Shown here one piece after another: positions 1 to 11,950 of a stretch of 64,000 nt of DNA. The notes below the pieces were generated by a model. The model made no database searches. It was not told the origin of the DNA and saw only the letters and a list, made by a program, of their open reading frames with translations. The translations under genes were made by a program, and so were the position numbers. The DNA is from Lytechinus variegatus (lineage: Eukaryota; Echinodermata; Echinoidea; Temnopleuroida; Toxopneustidae), in contig NC_054747.1 of the NCBI RefSeq assembly GCF_018143015.1, forward strand, positions 32,703,733 through 32,767,732, written 5' to 3'. The stretch's first letter is position 1. Each line of letters opens with the position of its first letter.

Positions 1-75
1 TTGTTGTTATTATTATATCATCATCATCATTATGATTATTTATTATGATGATAATAATGAAGATGTTGATGCTCA
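1..75. repeat. ATT/ATC trinucleotide microsatellite
   Basis: Imperfect runs of TTA, ATC and ATG triplets at the left edge of the window. No coding signal. Confidence 0.8.
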
Positions 76-1800
76 TCAATATCATCAAAATAATATAGAT
101 TTCATTTTTTTTTGTTCAAATGCAACAGTGCATGGGGCCTACATAATGTGAGCGGAATAAAGATATCAATATGAGGCTCCCTTAATGTTACGTGAATCAC
201 CGTGACCCATGACCCATTATTAATTTTGTTTTCAAAGTAATGAAATTGTCCCATGGGAGAAAAGATGTAAATGGGGTGAGTTCGGGCGGGGGTTAAATTA
301 GGCTGGGGCCCTGGAGAAAAGTTTCTTGGCTTTTGAAGTAAAAAAAAAAAGAGTTAAATATCTCAGCTTGTTTTGATCGTTAATTAAGTGACAGGAAACA
401 TTTTGATTGGAGACAAAGTGAGAAGAAGATGCTGAAAGCTGACTCAGGTCATAGTCTTCATCACAGACTTTACTCTTTTTTGTTAACTTTTAAACTTTCC
501 TAAAATAATACATCATTTATAGTGGCACTTTGATACACAGCCCAAAAGGAACTGAACACAAAAATAAAGTTTTGACATAATAATAATATAATACTCAGCG
601 AATAAACAACCCAACCATATTTACTCTGATTTCTGAATAAATGAATAAGTACGGCATAAATATGGCATGAAAAAAAGTTAAGACGAAAAGATTAACTTCT
701 ATGGAAAACGAAAAAAAATATGAGGGTACAAGAAATGAGAACGACTTTAAAAGGAAGATATTAACAAATTGTATACAAACTTGGGGCTCTTCATTGCCCC
801 CCACCAAGGACCTATTTCAGTTCTCAAAAGATGCATGATCACAACTTTTGATTACAGTTTCGTGCATTCTTTTCAAGTTTCATTATACACTTTAAAACAA
901 ATCTAATCACATCGATACTCAATGGTATTTATATTTAAGAATAGAATAAATTGAATTGGAAAAAAATCTGAGCGTCCTTTAAATGATACTTTTTATTTTC
1001 GTTTCGTCTACGAAGGGGCCCGAAAATAGGAACCCAGAATTTTTTGACTAATAAACTTGTAGGTCATCCAAGGGTATGAGGGCCTTTTTTTTTTGCTTGT
1101 GTGGTCCTCCTGAAATTTTGGTTGAAATTTTTTTTTGCTTGTCAAAAAATTCAGGTGGACCCCCCCCTAAATTTTTTGCCTTCCGCCGCCAATGCTCCTA
1201 CCGATCCAGCACAGTACTTAATGTTTTCTACGATAAATTCTGGCGAGGTTGTTTTTAATGGTATAGACTACATGTGTCAATTCAAAATTGCATTCTTTAT
1301 AGTGATCTATGTATTTTACTGTCACTATGTCTAGCAAACCTCTGGCAAGCACACATTGTCAATTTATAACTATAAGCAAAAGGGCCTAGATATACAGCAG
1401 CCGACATATATATCCTGTTTTAAAGAGGAGCGGTATGTCGTGTATTTAGGTCTATATACGAGTGATAAAATTATTTTCTGGCAAAACGAGTGATGAATAC
1501 CAATAGGTCCACGTGAATACAAATTCATTTTTTTAAAGGAGTCGATTTGCCAAGAATTCCATGATGTTAATCCTATCATTCCACAAACACCTAATCCTTG
1601 CATTTACATATACATTTAGTTTAAAATGATAGTCGAGAGTGATTCTCTAATTATTAATCAACCATGGAAATGTTCATGAACAAATGCATTATGTCAGTAT
1701 GTCAAACTATTCAGATCAATAAATGAAATATATATCTAAATTTATTTATTCAGGTTCAATTAGGACATTAAACTTTGATTTTAATTCCTTTCAGGTAATT
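76..1800. other. Intergenic, nothing recognised
   Basis: AT-rich sequence with no ORF that looks like protein. At 1085-1200 there are T-runs followed by TGCTTGTCA and a C-run. The same arrangement occurs near 34020, so this is probably a dispersed repeat. Confidence 0.6.
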
Positions 1801-2690
1801 TTAATCGAAAATAAATGAAAGAAAACAACGTTCAAGGACTAGTTGTTTATGTGACATGCCCCCCCCCCCCTGAAAATCATCATTGTTACTTTCAGGGATG
1901 GTGCCCATACCTATACCTTGAGGAAGGGGTGGGGTGTCCAGTTTTAACCCAAATTCCTTTGCCATGCCTCCTGCAATCCTGCATGCATGGACTTGGATAA
2001 AAAAAACATTCTACAGGTAACTGGCGTTCAGATGGGGGGGGGGGCATTGCCCCAAAAGAGAACACACTCTTAAAGCAAATCAGTTAAATTGACAGGACAA
2101 GTAGTCAGCTGGGTGCAACTGATATGCCAATCACGCTTCTGACATATATTCTTGTTTGAAATAACTCTGTTCTAGTAAACTATAAATAAAAGGTAGTCAA
2201 ATATGACTAGAATATAACAGTTGCACCAGCTGTCCCTATCAAGGTTAAGTCCATCCCAGAAAAAAAGTTTTGAATCAATAGGGAGAAATCAATTAGGAAA
2301 GTTATGAGATTTTGGATTTTCGCATATTTTTCACAAAACAGTTATGTAGAAATCAGTGACATGCAAAAGGTAAGTTAAGTAAATGGGGTGAAAGGTTATA
2401 TATTTCATGTTAAAATCTGTCACAAAATTTCATTTTTATATCAAAAGTAAAAAAAATATGCTACCTCGCTTCGCTCATTCTCCACTTTAAAGAAATTTTT
2501 CCCATACGCTGCGTTGTCTGGCCCCTCATTATTTTAGCCGCGGCTTATTATACCACTGCCACAGGTACATGGGGTGTACGACAGTATCCCTTTCTTTATT
2601 AAACCAAGTAATATAAATTTTCTGATTTAAGATGAGTCTTAAACCTCCTGTTGGCTTTAAATATTCGGCTAATCTGATGCCTCAGCTCAT
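1801..2690. other. Intergenic with poly(C) and poly(G) tracts
   Basis: A C-run near 1860 and a G-run near 2034 bracket about 180 bp. No gene seen. The rest is AT-rich sequence without recognisable features. Confidence 0.6.
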
Positions 2691-2694
2691 GAGC

Positions 2695-3130
2695 GTGAAT
2701 CATTTGACGGATTTAGAACAAGATCAAAATTAAACTACCTTTTACACCTATGTCTGGAGTGAGAGGAACTGCGAGGGAGACAGCCCGATATGCGGAGGGG
2801 GGGGGGGGGTAGTGACCAGGAAGGCGATTATTACAATTTAACTACCTTTTTATCGTTATGTCTGGAGTGAGAGGATGTGTGACAGCTCGATTATGGCGGG
2901 GGGGGGGGTTAGAACACGATCGGAAATATTTTGTTACACCTATGAGATCGGGGATACTCGGGGGGGGGGGGGGGGTTGATTTAGAACACGATCAGAACTA
3001 AATTACATGTCTACATCTATGAATCGGGGGGGGGGGGGATTTGGGGGAGACAAACGGGGAGGGGTTGGATGTAGGAAACATGATTCAGAACACGGTAGGC
3101 TATTTTGTTACACCTTTCTTTGGATTTCAT
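2695..3130 (+). repeat. Degenerate G-tract minisatellite
   Basis: Four to five diverged repeats of roughly 90-110 bp. Each carries some version of TTAGAACACGATCAGAA, then a short block with ACACCTATG (two copies continue TCTGGAGTGAGAGGA), and ends in a run of about 10-16 G on the plus strand. The G-runs lie near 2797, 2898, 2960 and 3026, with another at 3180. Several closely spaced long G-tracts on one strand could form intermolecular or intramolecular G-quadruplexes; that is inference. No coding potential is evident. Confidence 0.65.
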
Positions 3131-3917
3131 AGAATCTGCCTGAGGGGGTGGGGATGGCTATAACCTGGGAAGGGGATGTGGGGGGGGGGGGGTTACACAG
3201 CATGCTATGGATTTTGTTTGCATCACATGACCTGGGTCATGTGGGTAGGGAGGGAAGGCGGCTTATGGTGGGGCCCGGGGAGGGGTGGGGAAGGAGGGGA
3301 CCTGAAGGACAAGGGTTTATCATTTTTTTTGTGTAGGATGTGTTTATTATTCTTTTTCTGTATTATACCTTTTAATTTCTTTCAGTGGATTGGAAAATGA
3401 ATGGATTAATTTATAAATTCATGTATATGTTTATGAATTACATTTTTACTTGTACCTTGATTTATTATTTATGAATTATGATGCATCATTCATGAAGTTA
3501 TGAAATATATGAAGCCAGTTTATGTTTCTATTCCCAGGAAGAAGAAATAAAAGAATACTTAATTTGTACTTATTTATTATTCATTTATTTATTCATTATT
3601 TATTTATTTATCTTTTTTTTTTTTTGGGGGGGGCAGTGATTTCGAACTAGATTAAACTATTCCATTATACCTAGTACACAATACAGAACGCGAGTCTCAA
3701 TCTACTTGTAGACGAATTAATGTGGCAAAAATGAGGGGGGGGGGGGGGGGTGTATATAGGATTTGAAACTTGATTGATACCCCTTAAACCTTCGGGATCA
3801 GCGTCGATCGGATAGGACTGTGAGGTATGTTATCATTTGATTCTGATATTGTGTTCTTGTTTTAATGATGTTGTGATCTTATTCCTACATTCTCCTTTAG
3901 TTTCAATACTCCTTGTT
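3131..3917. other. G-rich then AT-rich spacer, no gene
   Basis: G-rich to about 3310, then ATTTATT-type low complexity at 3560-3615, a G-run at 3626 and an 18-base G-run near 3734. Short open frames here are low-complexity products. Confidence 0.6.
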
Positions 3918-3985
3918 ATTATTATTATTATTACTTATTATTTGTACTGCGCTTTTCCCATTAGGCCCAAAGCGCTTACAATGAA
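3918..3985 (-). mobile_element. Retroposon 3' tail (SINE/LINE type)
   Basis: Read on the minus strand, AAGCGCTTTGGGCC and AAAGCGCAGTACAAATAAT lead into an ATT-triplet run. This resembles the 3' end shared by SINE/L2-like families in invertebrates. Only the tail is present. Family assignment is from memory. Confidence 0.5.
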
Positions 3986-4053
3986 TTGATAAGATGTAAT
4001 ATATAAAAAAAATTACAAAGTATGAAAGAGATGAGTTTTTAATGACTTTATTA

Positions 4054-4094
4054 TTAGTTATGTGATATTAATTGTTCCAATATCACATAACTAA
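4054..4094. repeat. Perfect 16-bp inverted repeat, 9-nt loop
   Basis: Arms 4054-4069 and 4079-4094 (TTAGTTATGTGATATT and its exact complement) are separated by nine bases. It may be a remnant of a short foldback element. No TIR family recognised. Confidence 0.7.
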
Positions 4095-6640
4095 GGCCGA
4101 ATCTTATTCAAACGTGGTTCGTCTTAAGTATACCCACCATATTAGATCGTGAAAGGGTCTGAATTTTCAACGTGTGTATTGTTTGGAAGGAAACAATTAT
4201 TTTCGAATGCATATTCAATTCTATACATGCTGTATAGTCCCTACATGCATCGGCAAGATATCAAAAGAAATTTAAAGGATGTTATGTTGGTAAATGTTTT
4301 ATAAAAATTCAAATGAAATATTTTTCTAGTTCATTATTATCATTATCATTATCACTATTACTACTATTATCATTATTATTATTAATATTATTACTATATT
4401 GCAAGTATTATTATTATCAGTGATTAATTGATTAATTAATCAATCAATTCATTTATTCAGTTTGGGAGCGGGGGTAGCTCCCCTACCAAAGTGTCTATAC
4501 TCTGATCCGCCAATATAATTTTATAGGTTAAGTTATCTGATTGTAGAACAAACAGTGCTATCGACATTGCACCTGCTCACAAGAAATCAAGTGACGTCTT
4601 GTTTCTGATAAAAGATGGTATTTCTTTATCACGTTCAGAGGTCAACGACAAAGAAAAACAATATGTTGTTTAAGGTTGACGTCGATCAAGTACACAGGTC
4701 GTGTACACCTTGAAAGTTTAATGTCCGAAGGAGAATGAATACAAACTCAAAAGAATTAAAGCAGGAACCCTCCCCCCAAAAAAAAACGGCCCCCAAAAAA
4801 GGAAAAAAAACCCACTTGTACACAGAAAAAAGACAATAACATATTGCACAGTATTGTCATCTTTTCGACAGACACACAAACTAAGAAAACAAAGAACCAA
4901 ACCCACACAGGAGTGAAGAAAAAATAAACAAAAAATGTCGCATTTCAAATATTAATAAGCACACACACAAAACAAGAAACAAACACAAATGCATCAAAAG
5001 AAAAGCTTTGACAAAATTCTTGAAAGCTAACAAAAATTTAAAAAAGGAAAACAAAATCAAGTGTAAACTTCAATGCAACGGGACCTTGTTGGGTTTATAT
5101 TTTAACAGTTTTTCATTAACCAGTATGAGTACTTGTATGAAATGAAAAAAAGAAAATCCTGTTGCAAATATTCAGATTTGATAACTGTTTTATCAACTGC
5201 ATGATAATATCTTATCCTCATATTAAACTGTTAAGTAATGTTCATGGAAAAATATATTTGAAATCCAGGTTGACTCAGAAAGCCAAAGAACTTTTTATGT
5301 TGTTTATTATGTTAATAAAGGGGAGAGGATGTGACAGCGAGGGGAAAAAAGCCATTACGGAAACCCACACACTTCTGAAACATCCATTGTTCTTTGAAAA
5401 CAAGTCACATGACATGACGTGTTTATACACCCCAGTCAAGGTGAACTAGATAGCTTTAACTGTAGGATGTAAGGACACGTATATCTCTGTGAACAGGTTA
5501 AACATTTTCTTTAAACAGTGAAAACGTTGTTTGAAATGCTTAACGGTACTGAACTTTACAGCACAGTTTGATTTTGGTTATAAACCAAGATTTTAAAGAC
5601 TTATTTAAACGGTTAAACCACCGGTGCAATAAACTACATTGTACAAAACAAATAAAAAGGGGAATATAGCCTTGGTCATAATATGTTGTGTTTAAAAGGA
5701 GAAAATAACCCAAGGATCATATATACAAAGTATGAATTATATACGATGCAAAATATAGAAATGGGAGCAAGTTGAACAAAAACTTTAACATTTTCGAACA
5801 GACTAACAGGAAAAGTGATAGGTCTCTGCCGTTCTTCGTGAGGCGAGACAAAAATGCACATCAGCAGCTGCTCAAAGTGATGAGCAAACATGTATAATCA
5901 GATAACATTAAGGCTTTCATCAAAATTAGATGTAAAACAAGAAATTTACATCACATTGTCATTCAATACTTAAATAAAGTTCATAAACCTCCAATGTTTA
6001 TTTTCACAAAACAGTGATTATGCACATCGTTGGCGTCATGTAATCAAAGAATGCGGTACCACACATCCAATTCATCTTTTGTATTATTTTGACAAAAATG
6101 ACAATATCACATGGAAAGCAAAAAAAAAGCTGTTTAAATTTTATACAACGTTATTAAATGCATGAACTTGACGGTAGTTGTCTATAAGTAAAGGAGCTTA
6201 ACATATTGAAGATTAATAGATTATGAAATAAACTTTATTGTTTCAGATTTTGAACACTTGTTTAAAAATTTAAACATAAAAAAACATGTAAACAACTACG
6301 TTTATTCTATTGAAGATGAAATATGCAACTTCTTTGTTTAAGATTTCAAATACTTATTACAAACTGTTAAACAAATAATTAAATTCAATTAGTATACAGC
6401 ATTGCAAAACAAAACAATAAACAGTTTTTTTTACTTTGTATTTATTTGTAGATATAGCATTGTAGACCATATTTTCAGCCCTCCAGAAAACAATCAACGT
6501 TTTATGAAGAAGGTAAGAACTACGAGTTTTTGTCCCCGCCCGTTCATCATACGTAAAAAGCTCTACTTTTTATCCTGACGTCTGTCAAACAAAGATATCT
6601 TTATGTTTTCTTACATATACTGTTGATCTATACTCTTAAA
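4095..6640. other. Intergenic, microsatellite and degenerate direct repeats
   Basis: ATT/ATC microsatellite at about 4330-4420 and an A/C-rich low-complexity stretch at 4740-5060. A 95-codon open frame at 5162-5449 (plus) has no recognisable domain, and I do not call it a gene. Related segments near 5590, 6248 and 6343, each with a TTTAAACGGTTAAAC-like core, suggest a decayed repeat. A G-rich minus-strand ORF near 4718-4948 is low complexity. Confidence 0.5.
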
Positions 6641-6680
6641 AATAAAATGCCAATTTAGCACTTTATAGGAGCCTGTGTAC

Positions 6681-6743
6681 TGACTGCACTTCGGACGGTG
6701 CTGATAACTTTGAACTAAAAAACAGCACTCCGAAGTGCAGTCA
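6681..6743. repeat. Hairpin-forming inverted repeat
   Basis: TGACTGCACTTCGGA plus GTGCTG (6681-6703) pairs with CAGCAC plus TCCGAAGTGCAGTCA (6723-6743). The stem has 21 pairs, one 2-nt bulge and a ~19-nt loop. Flanking GCACT/AGTGC copies suggest a MITE centre, but a structured small RNA cannot be excluded. Confidence 0.6.
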
Positions 6744-8160
6744 CCTTCTGCAAGTGCTAGGTCCGTTCTTCGTTTTTTTTTAAGTTTGCATCTCCAATTA
6801 ATTTCGCATAAAATTTAATTGAAATATCGGTTCTTCCGATGTTATAGGTTTAGGAAGTCCGCTGTAAAGAAGTTTTCATCGTTTCCGGTATTCCGGTAAA
6901 AGGAAATGAACAGAACATGAAATATTAAAATATCCGGAGAAAACATTGGTTTCACTTATGTTGTCCATGTTGTCATTGTCTGTACTACTGTATATTCTCT
7001 TAATTAATGTAAATCAAGTCAATAACACACTCAAATCCATTTGGAGTAAACTTTTAACCTATATGGAGTGCATTATAGCTCATTCTGGTGTGGACTGTAC
7101 ACATGTTTAGACACTCTCACCGAAGAAAGAAAATGTAGAATCAACTCCAAAAAGATGCAATCCTCACTTCACTCTACAAAAGAATGGTTTGTTTCCTCTC
7201 ACTCAGTAAGATGTAGATCATTCCTGACACCTGGGACCGAGGTTTTCACCACTGATTGTTAGTTTGCAATGATGTATTGAGAGGGACATAATATTTGGTG
7301 GCCATCTTGAAAATGTAGGCTAGGGCCATTTTTCTTTTTTGGGGGGTACATGCAGGTCATTTAAGAAAGTTACATAAGTTCATAGTTCTGGAATGGCGTC
7401 AATGGATGTGGAGGTTTCCAGGGTGGTAGCTCTTCTTAAAATTGTTCATGTTGTTAGGGTAATTTGGAAAGTGTTACAAATCTTGGCATCTCTCCTGACG
7501 CTGATCAGTATGAGGTGAAGAATGAGTGTGCAAAGTCTAATTCTCTTATCATTTTCTGAGCAATAGTTGTATTTTGCACCCCTTGCCTAAACTATCTTAG
7601 CCGCGGCTCTTTTACGTTTAGATAGTTCTTATATGCTATGAAGTGCAGTTATCTTGAAATGTAATTTATTCCTTGATATCTTCCAAAAAAAAAAGCTTTC
7701 GGTTCTTGACGACTCTTTCCCTCTCAAGCATAAATCGTGAGAAATGGCGAGGACTGACCACATATACACGTGCCTAGCAATCTCGTGTCTACCTCTTTGT
7801 ACATATTAACATTCAATTTCACACATACGTGCTGAGAAGCATGATCAAAATGATAATTAACAGGGAAAATATACAAAACCGCGCGAATCTGAAAAGCTTA
7901 GACTCGATTATTCTCTACATTCTAACCAAATGAGGATAGCAATCATCGGTAGTATTGGTGAAGTGACAACAATATTGATAATGGGATGAATACACAGTTC
8001 AGTCTGCTTTTGAAAATGAACTTTTGAAGTTGGCACGTGTCTCGAAGACATGGAAATTATCGAAAGACAAATCAGCACATAGTCAGATCTTTTCATGATG
8101 ACTTTAACTTGAGCAACAAGTAGAAAATGCCCCAACACTAAGAAAAGTGCAATGTTTCTA
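6744..8160. other. Intergenic, nothing recognised
   Basis: Mixed AT-rich sequence. Open frames at 7068-7262 (plus) and 7908-8138 (minus) lack recognisable motifs or splice context. TTAGCCGCGGCT occurs near 7597; a similar TTAGCCGCGGCT lies near 2535, probably from the same dispersed repeat family. Confidence 0.5.
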
Positions 8161-8179
8161 GTCCAAAGTCACCGCCATG

Positions 8180-8710
8180 GCCGCGGGGGGGGGCTACAGG
8201 GGGTGACAGCCCCCTTAGTATGACTTTCAAGAAGAGAAGAGAGAGAAGAAAAAAGGAGAAAAGGCAACTTGAAAAGTTATACCACTTTTTGAATGTCACA
8301 CCCCTTTTGCGCTGAAAAAGGCAAAACTCAATAAGATTTATTTTTAAAAAATTCTAGAAAATAACTAAAATTTCTTCTTCTAGTATACGTACTTCTTCTT
8401 CCTCCTTCTTATTCTTTTCGTCTTCTTGTCTCTCTCTTTTCTTCTTCGCTTTTTTCCCTCATTCTTTTACATTATTTTGTGCGGAACGTCTATTAAGCCA
8501 TATATAAAATAACGCTCACACGGCACACGGATTTTTAAAGTATTATTTACATTATTCATTATATCACTATCATTATTAACATTATTGTTATCATTATTTC
8601 CATTATTGTTATTATGATTATGATGATTATTTTATTTTTATGATAATAACGATGATGATTATTGATATCATGATCATATATTTTTTTTGTAGGGGGGGGG
8701 GGGGGGGTCA
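8180..8710. repeat. Low-complexity cluster
   Basis: A G-run near 8185, a GA-rich then CT-rich stretch (8230-8460), ATT/ATC microsatellite (8540-8680), and a G-run of about 16 near 8692. No gene. Confidence 0.7.
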
Positions 8711-9168
8711 CATTTCAGACGATACTATTACTCACGTCGTTAATATAAAGAGACTGTTTTCCATATCACGTGAGAAAGCATCTCGTGTCTTATAGAAGGC
8801 TGATAAAAAGATGATAAACGAGGGAGGGTGAGATTATCGAGTTTAAATCTTGTTTTTGTGCCCTAAGCTTGTTCTATCTTTATCATGCAAAGGATAGATT
8901 ATTTCGTGATTATCCATTTCTTGAAGAGAGTCTAAAGATTGATTAGAGATAAGATGAAGTTTAAAGAAAAAGAAATGAAATATTCGTCGATTGTATTTCC
9001 CCCCGCACTGGTTGAAAAATAAATGGTCATATAAAAATGAAAATAGATCGACGTCCCATGTGGAGTAGCTTATTACGCACTGGTAAATTATCTAACTTCT
9101 TATTTTTGTTATTCCCTTTTTATTGACAGTAAAATATATCTATCGTTTATTGGACATGCCATTTCATG
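8711..9168. other. Intergenic, nothing seen
   Basis: AT-rich unique-looking sequence with no ORF, hairpin or repeat that I can support. Confidence 0.5.
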
Positions 9169-10336
9169 CAGTGGCGTAATTACGGGGGGACATGGGGGGG
9201 GCACGTGCCCCCAATCGGCTGGCCCAAAAAAAACAGGGAAAAGGAAAAAAAAAAGAGAAAGAGAAAGAGTGAGAAAGAAAGAGAAACGTAGTGGGAAAAG
9301 AAGAAATTATGTTCATTATAAATGTTATATTACATAACAGGCATTTCATAACTTTATGAAACATTATTTGCTCAGGGCCTATGTCTCTATTGTTCCTGGT
9401 GCTCGCATAGACTGTTTAACGAGATATATAATCCTGGTTTACTAAAAACTCCAGTTTTCAAATCAATATACTGTACACCAAATATATTTCCTCGCAATTC
9501 GAGTCATTATGATTTCATGTAGTGACATTTGCTTCTTTTTTATGACTACCTAAAGTGATTGCTCTATTTAAGGTCTTAATAAAAAATATTTACTGTCCGT
9601 GCTAACGTTCGCATTAGTTGATTGGTGAGATGTGTGTTCTTCATGAATTCCTAAAATCAGTCCTTAAAATGTCAATTTTTCTGATCTCAATAACAATTTT
9701 TTTTTTTCGGCTCGCGCTTCGCGTTCGCATCATTTGGTTAGTGAAATACGCACGGTTTTGGTGAATTCCTGCAAACAGGCCTTAGAATGTCCCTCTTCAG
9801 ATCTGAATTTCCTAAATTTTCAGCTCGCGCTCCACGCTCGCAGTATTTGATTAGTGAGATGCGTATGATAATCATGATTACCATGTCTACAAAAAGTGCT
9901 AAATGTGTTAAGATGTAATTCTAACACATTTAGCAAAAGATGGTACTAGCATTAGATGACTATGCTGAGATATGTGTACTCTTAATGGATTCCTAAAATA
10001 TATTCCCTGTTTGGGGTCAATATATACACAAATTTCAGCTCGCACTTCGCGCTCGAATTGTTTGTTTGGCGAGGCAGGTACGTATCATGATTACAAAAAA
10101 CTGCTTATAATGTCCCATTGTAGGTCCGAATATCAAAATTTTTCATCTCGCGCTTCGCGCTTGCATTATTTAATCAATGAGATACATATCCGTTTAATGG
10201 CTCTGCATGTAATCAAAATGTCTCTATTAGGTATTAGGTCAGTATACCTGGCAACTGAGCGCGCTTCGCGTGCTCCCTAAGTGACTCGAAATTTTGCTGG
10301 TGCCCCCCCCATGCCGTGATCCACGGTACGCCACTG
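9169..10336. mobile_element. hAT-like non-autonomous element, 1.17 kb
   Basis: Termini are CAGTGGCGTA (9169) and TACGCCACTG (ends 10336), followed inward by G-runs or C-runs. The flanking 8-mers ATTTCATG and ATTTCACG match at 7 of 8 positions, as expected for the 8-bp target duplications of hAT elements. The interior has no transposase. It holds about six degenerate ~110-bp repeats, each containing a variant of GCTCGCGCTTCGCGCTCGCA. A perfect 14-bp inverted repeat (TGCTAAATGTGTTA) sits at about 9897-9935. The same internal repeat recurs at 21.2-21.8 kb. Confidence 0.75.
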
Positions 10337-11259
10337 ATTTCACGATCTTCAACAAAATATTCAAGAAAAACAAATGAGGCCACATCACAATTAGCTATTA
10401 TAACAACAACGAAAATCATGTTCAACAAAAATAGCCCACAGGAAAAAACAACCAATTATTGACCCCGACATTATTGGCAACGAAAATAAGCAAAAACAAT
10501 AGAACCGAACCCAAACAAACAAATTAACTGATGATTTATCTTATTTATAGTCGTACTGAGAGCTTGAGAGAGAGAAAAAAAAAGAGAGGGAGAGAGTGAC
10601 CTGGATATTTTCTGGCCAATTATTTTTGGAATGGTGTTAATTCCTTGGTGCTAATGCCAGGATGCTATAGAGCAGTTTAACTTAAAGGCATTTAAAGCTG
10701 GATGTTTTGAAGCTCAGGAAAGCAAGGAAGCGATGACATCACACACAAGGCTGACACTAGTTTCCTGTTATTGGTGATTCGGCTAATAGATACAGATCAC
10801 GTGGTTAACACCAAACGTGTTCACACTATAACTTTTTGACAAGTGTTTGCACTGACGTACAGATGTCGAGATGGGTCTTGGGCTTGGGGGCCATGGACCC
10901 CCTAAATTTCCATAAAAAAATGAAATAAAGATAAATAAATAAGATATGGTAAAGGGTGAAACATAGTAACATTTTCGAAACAATGCCAAATAAAAAAAAA
11001 TGCATTAAAAGAAATATAGTTTTACTCAGTCACTTTGCTCGCTCGCAGCTTTTTTTAAATTTCATTTTAAATTTTCATACGCTGTACCTGCCCCTAAAAA
11101 ATCAAACACAACGCTACTACTCATTTAAATGGTATTTTACCGCCGAAACCGATTAAAGGTTTGTCATTGTCATATATAGCAAGTCCATTATTTGATTGAT
11201 GAAGAAATATTTGAGAACATTCTCGAAAATATCAAAACAATTGAGGTCTTGCTGATGTG
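10337..11259. other. Intergenic, nothing recognised
   Basis: Includes a GA-rich run (10560-10600) and a short segment at 11028-11100 with GCTCGCTCGCAG that echoes the 9.2-kb element. No supported gene. Confidence 0.5.
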
Positions 11260-11950
11260 GTTTACGGTACACCATGTGGAGTGTTGTAGAAACAGTGGAT
11301 AGAAGAAGAGAAGAAGTGGATAGGCGAGAAAGTGGAGATTTGAGAGTAGAGTATTCTTTCTTGAAAATAGTCCTGAAAAGGACTGTAAACCAGAAGGAAT
11401 GTTGAGTGAGAACAGCTTGAGTATTGAGAGCTGATGAGGGGATGCTGGCTTGAGTCGGCGAGTAGAGATGATGAGTAGTAGAGAGACTCGATGTTTCGGA
11501 CAGGTCGACTGTCCGTCTTTAATTCTATATTAAAAATTGCTTAATGATATTTCATCTTTATTTATAATCCACTCATAAAGTTAACAGAATAATTCACCGG
11601 CTGAAACTGGAACAAGAATAACTTGTCTGGCCATCGTGAATGAATGAATCAGAACACACCTTCATATGAACTTTTGCACAGGTCAACTTTATATTAATAG
11701 ACAATTTCTTACCATGTTCTACTCGTTAGAGGGGTGACCGCGATCTGTCTAATCATATACATTTGAGTCATAAAGGCAAAATACAGGTTTGGGTTTTAAG
11801 ATTAATATCCCCACTACAAAATATGACCACAACTTGTTAGAACTCTACCAAGAAAGAAATGTTTGACGGATATCACTTATTCTCCACCTGTCATGATGGG
11901 CACCACTCCAAATTAACGCACACTTTGTTTTGAATACACACCCATACACG
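11260..11950. other. Probable dispersed repeat, then unassigned DNA
   Basis: 11260-11520 is GA-rich and contains a perfect 7-bp hairpin (CGGACAG/CTGTCCG, 11497-11515) and the histone-type 3'-end signal listed separately. It reads like the end of a dispersed element rather than a gene, but I cannot name the family. 11520-11950 shows nothing I recognise. Confidence 0.4.
11351..11384 (-). promoter_or_regulatory. Histone-type 3'-end stem-loop plus HDE-like motif
   Basis: On the minus strand AGTCCTTTTCAGGACT (11384-11369) forms a 6-bp stem with a TTTC loop, the geometry of the replication-dependent histone mRNA stem-loop. The outer G-C pair is replaced by A-T. Four bases later comes TCAAGAAAGAATAC (11364-11351), which contains CAAGAAAGA, the core of the sea-urchin histone downstream element bound by U7 snRNA. 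No histone coding sequence lies upstream on that strand. The element is therefore orphaned, carried by a repeat, or coincidental. Confidence 0.5.

Noticed and set aside
5162..5449. 95-codon plus-strand frame
   Set aside because: No domain, signal peptide, start context or splice evidence; similar frames are expected by chance in AT-rich DNA.
11351..11384. A histone gene ending at this stem-loop
   Set aside because: The sequence upstream on the minus strand has no histone C-terminus or other histone coding similarity.
11430..11516. Hammerhead ribozyme suggested by CTGATGAG and a nearby hairpin
   Set aside because: The GAAA box and the stem I/III pairings are not found in the right places on either strand.
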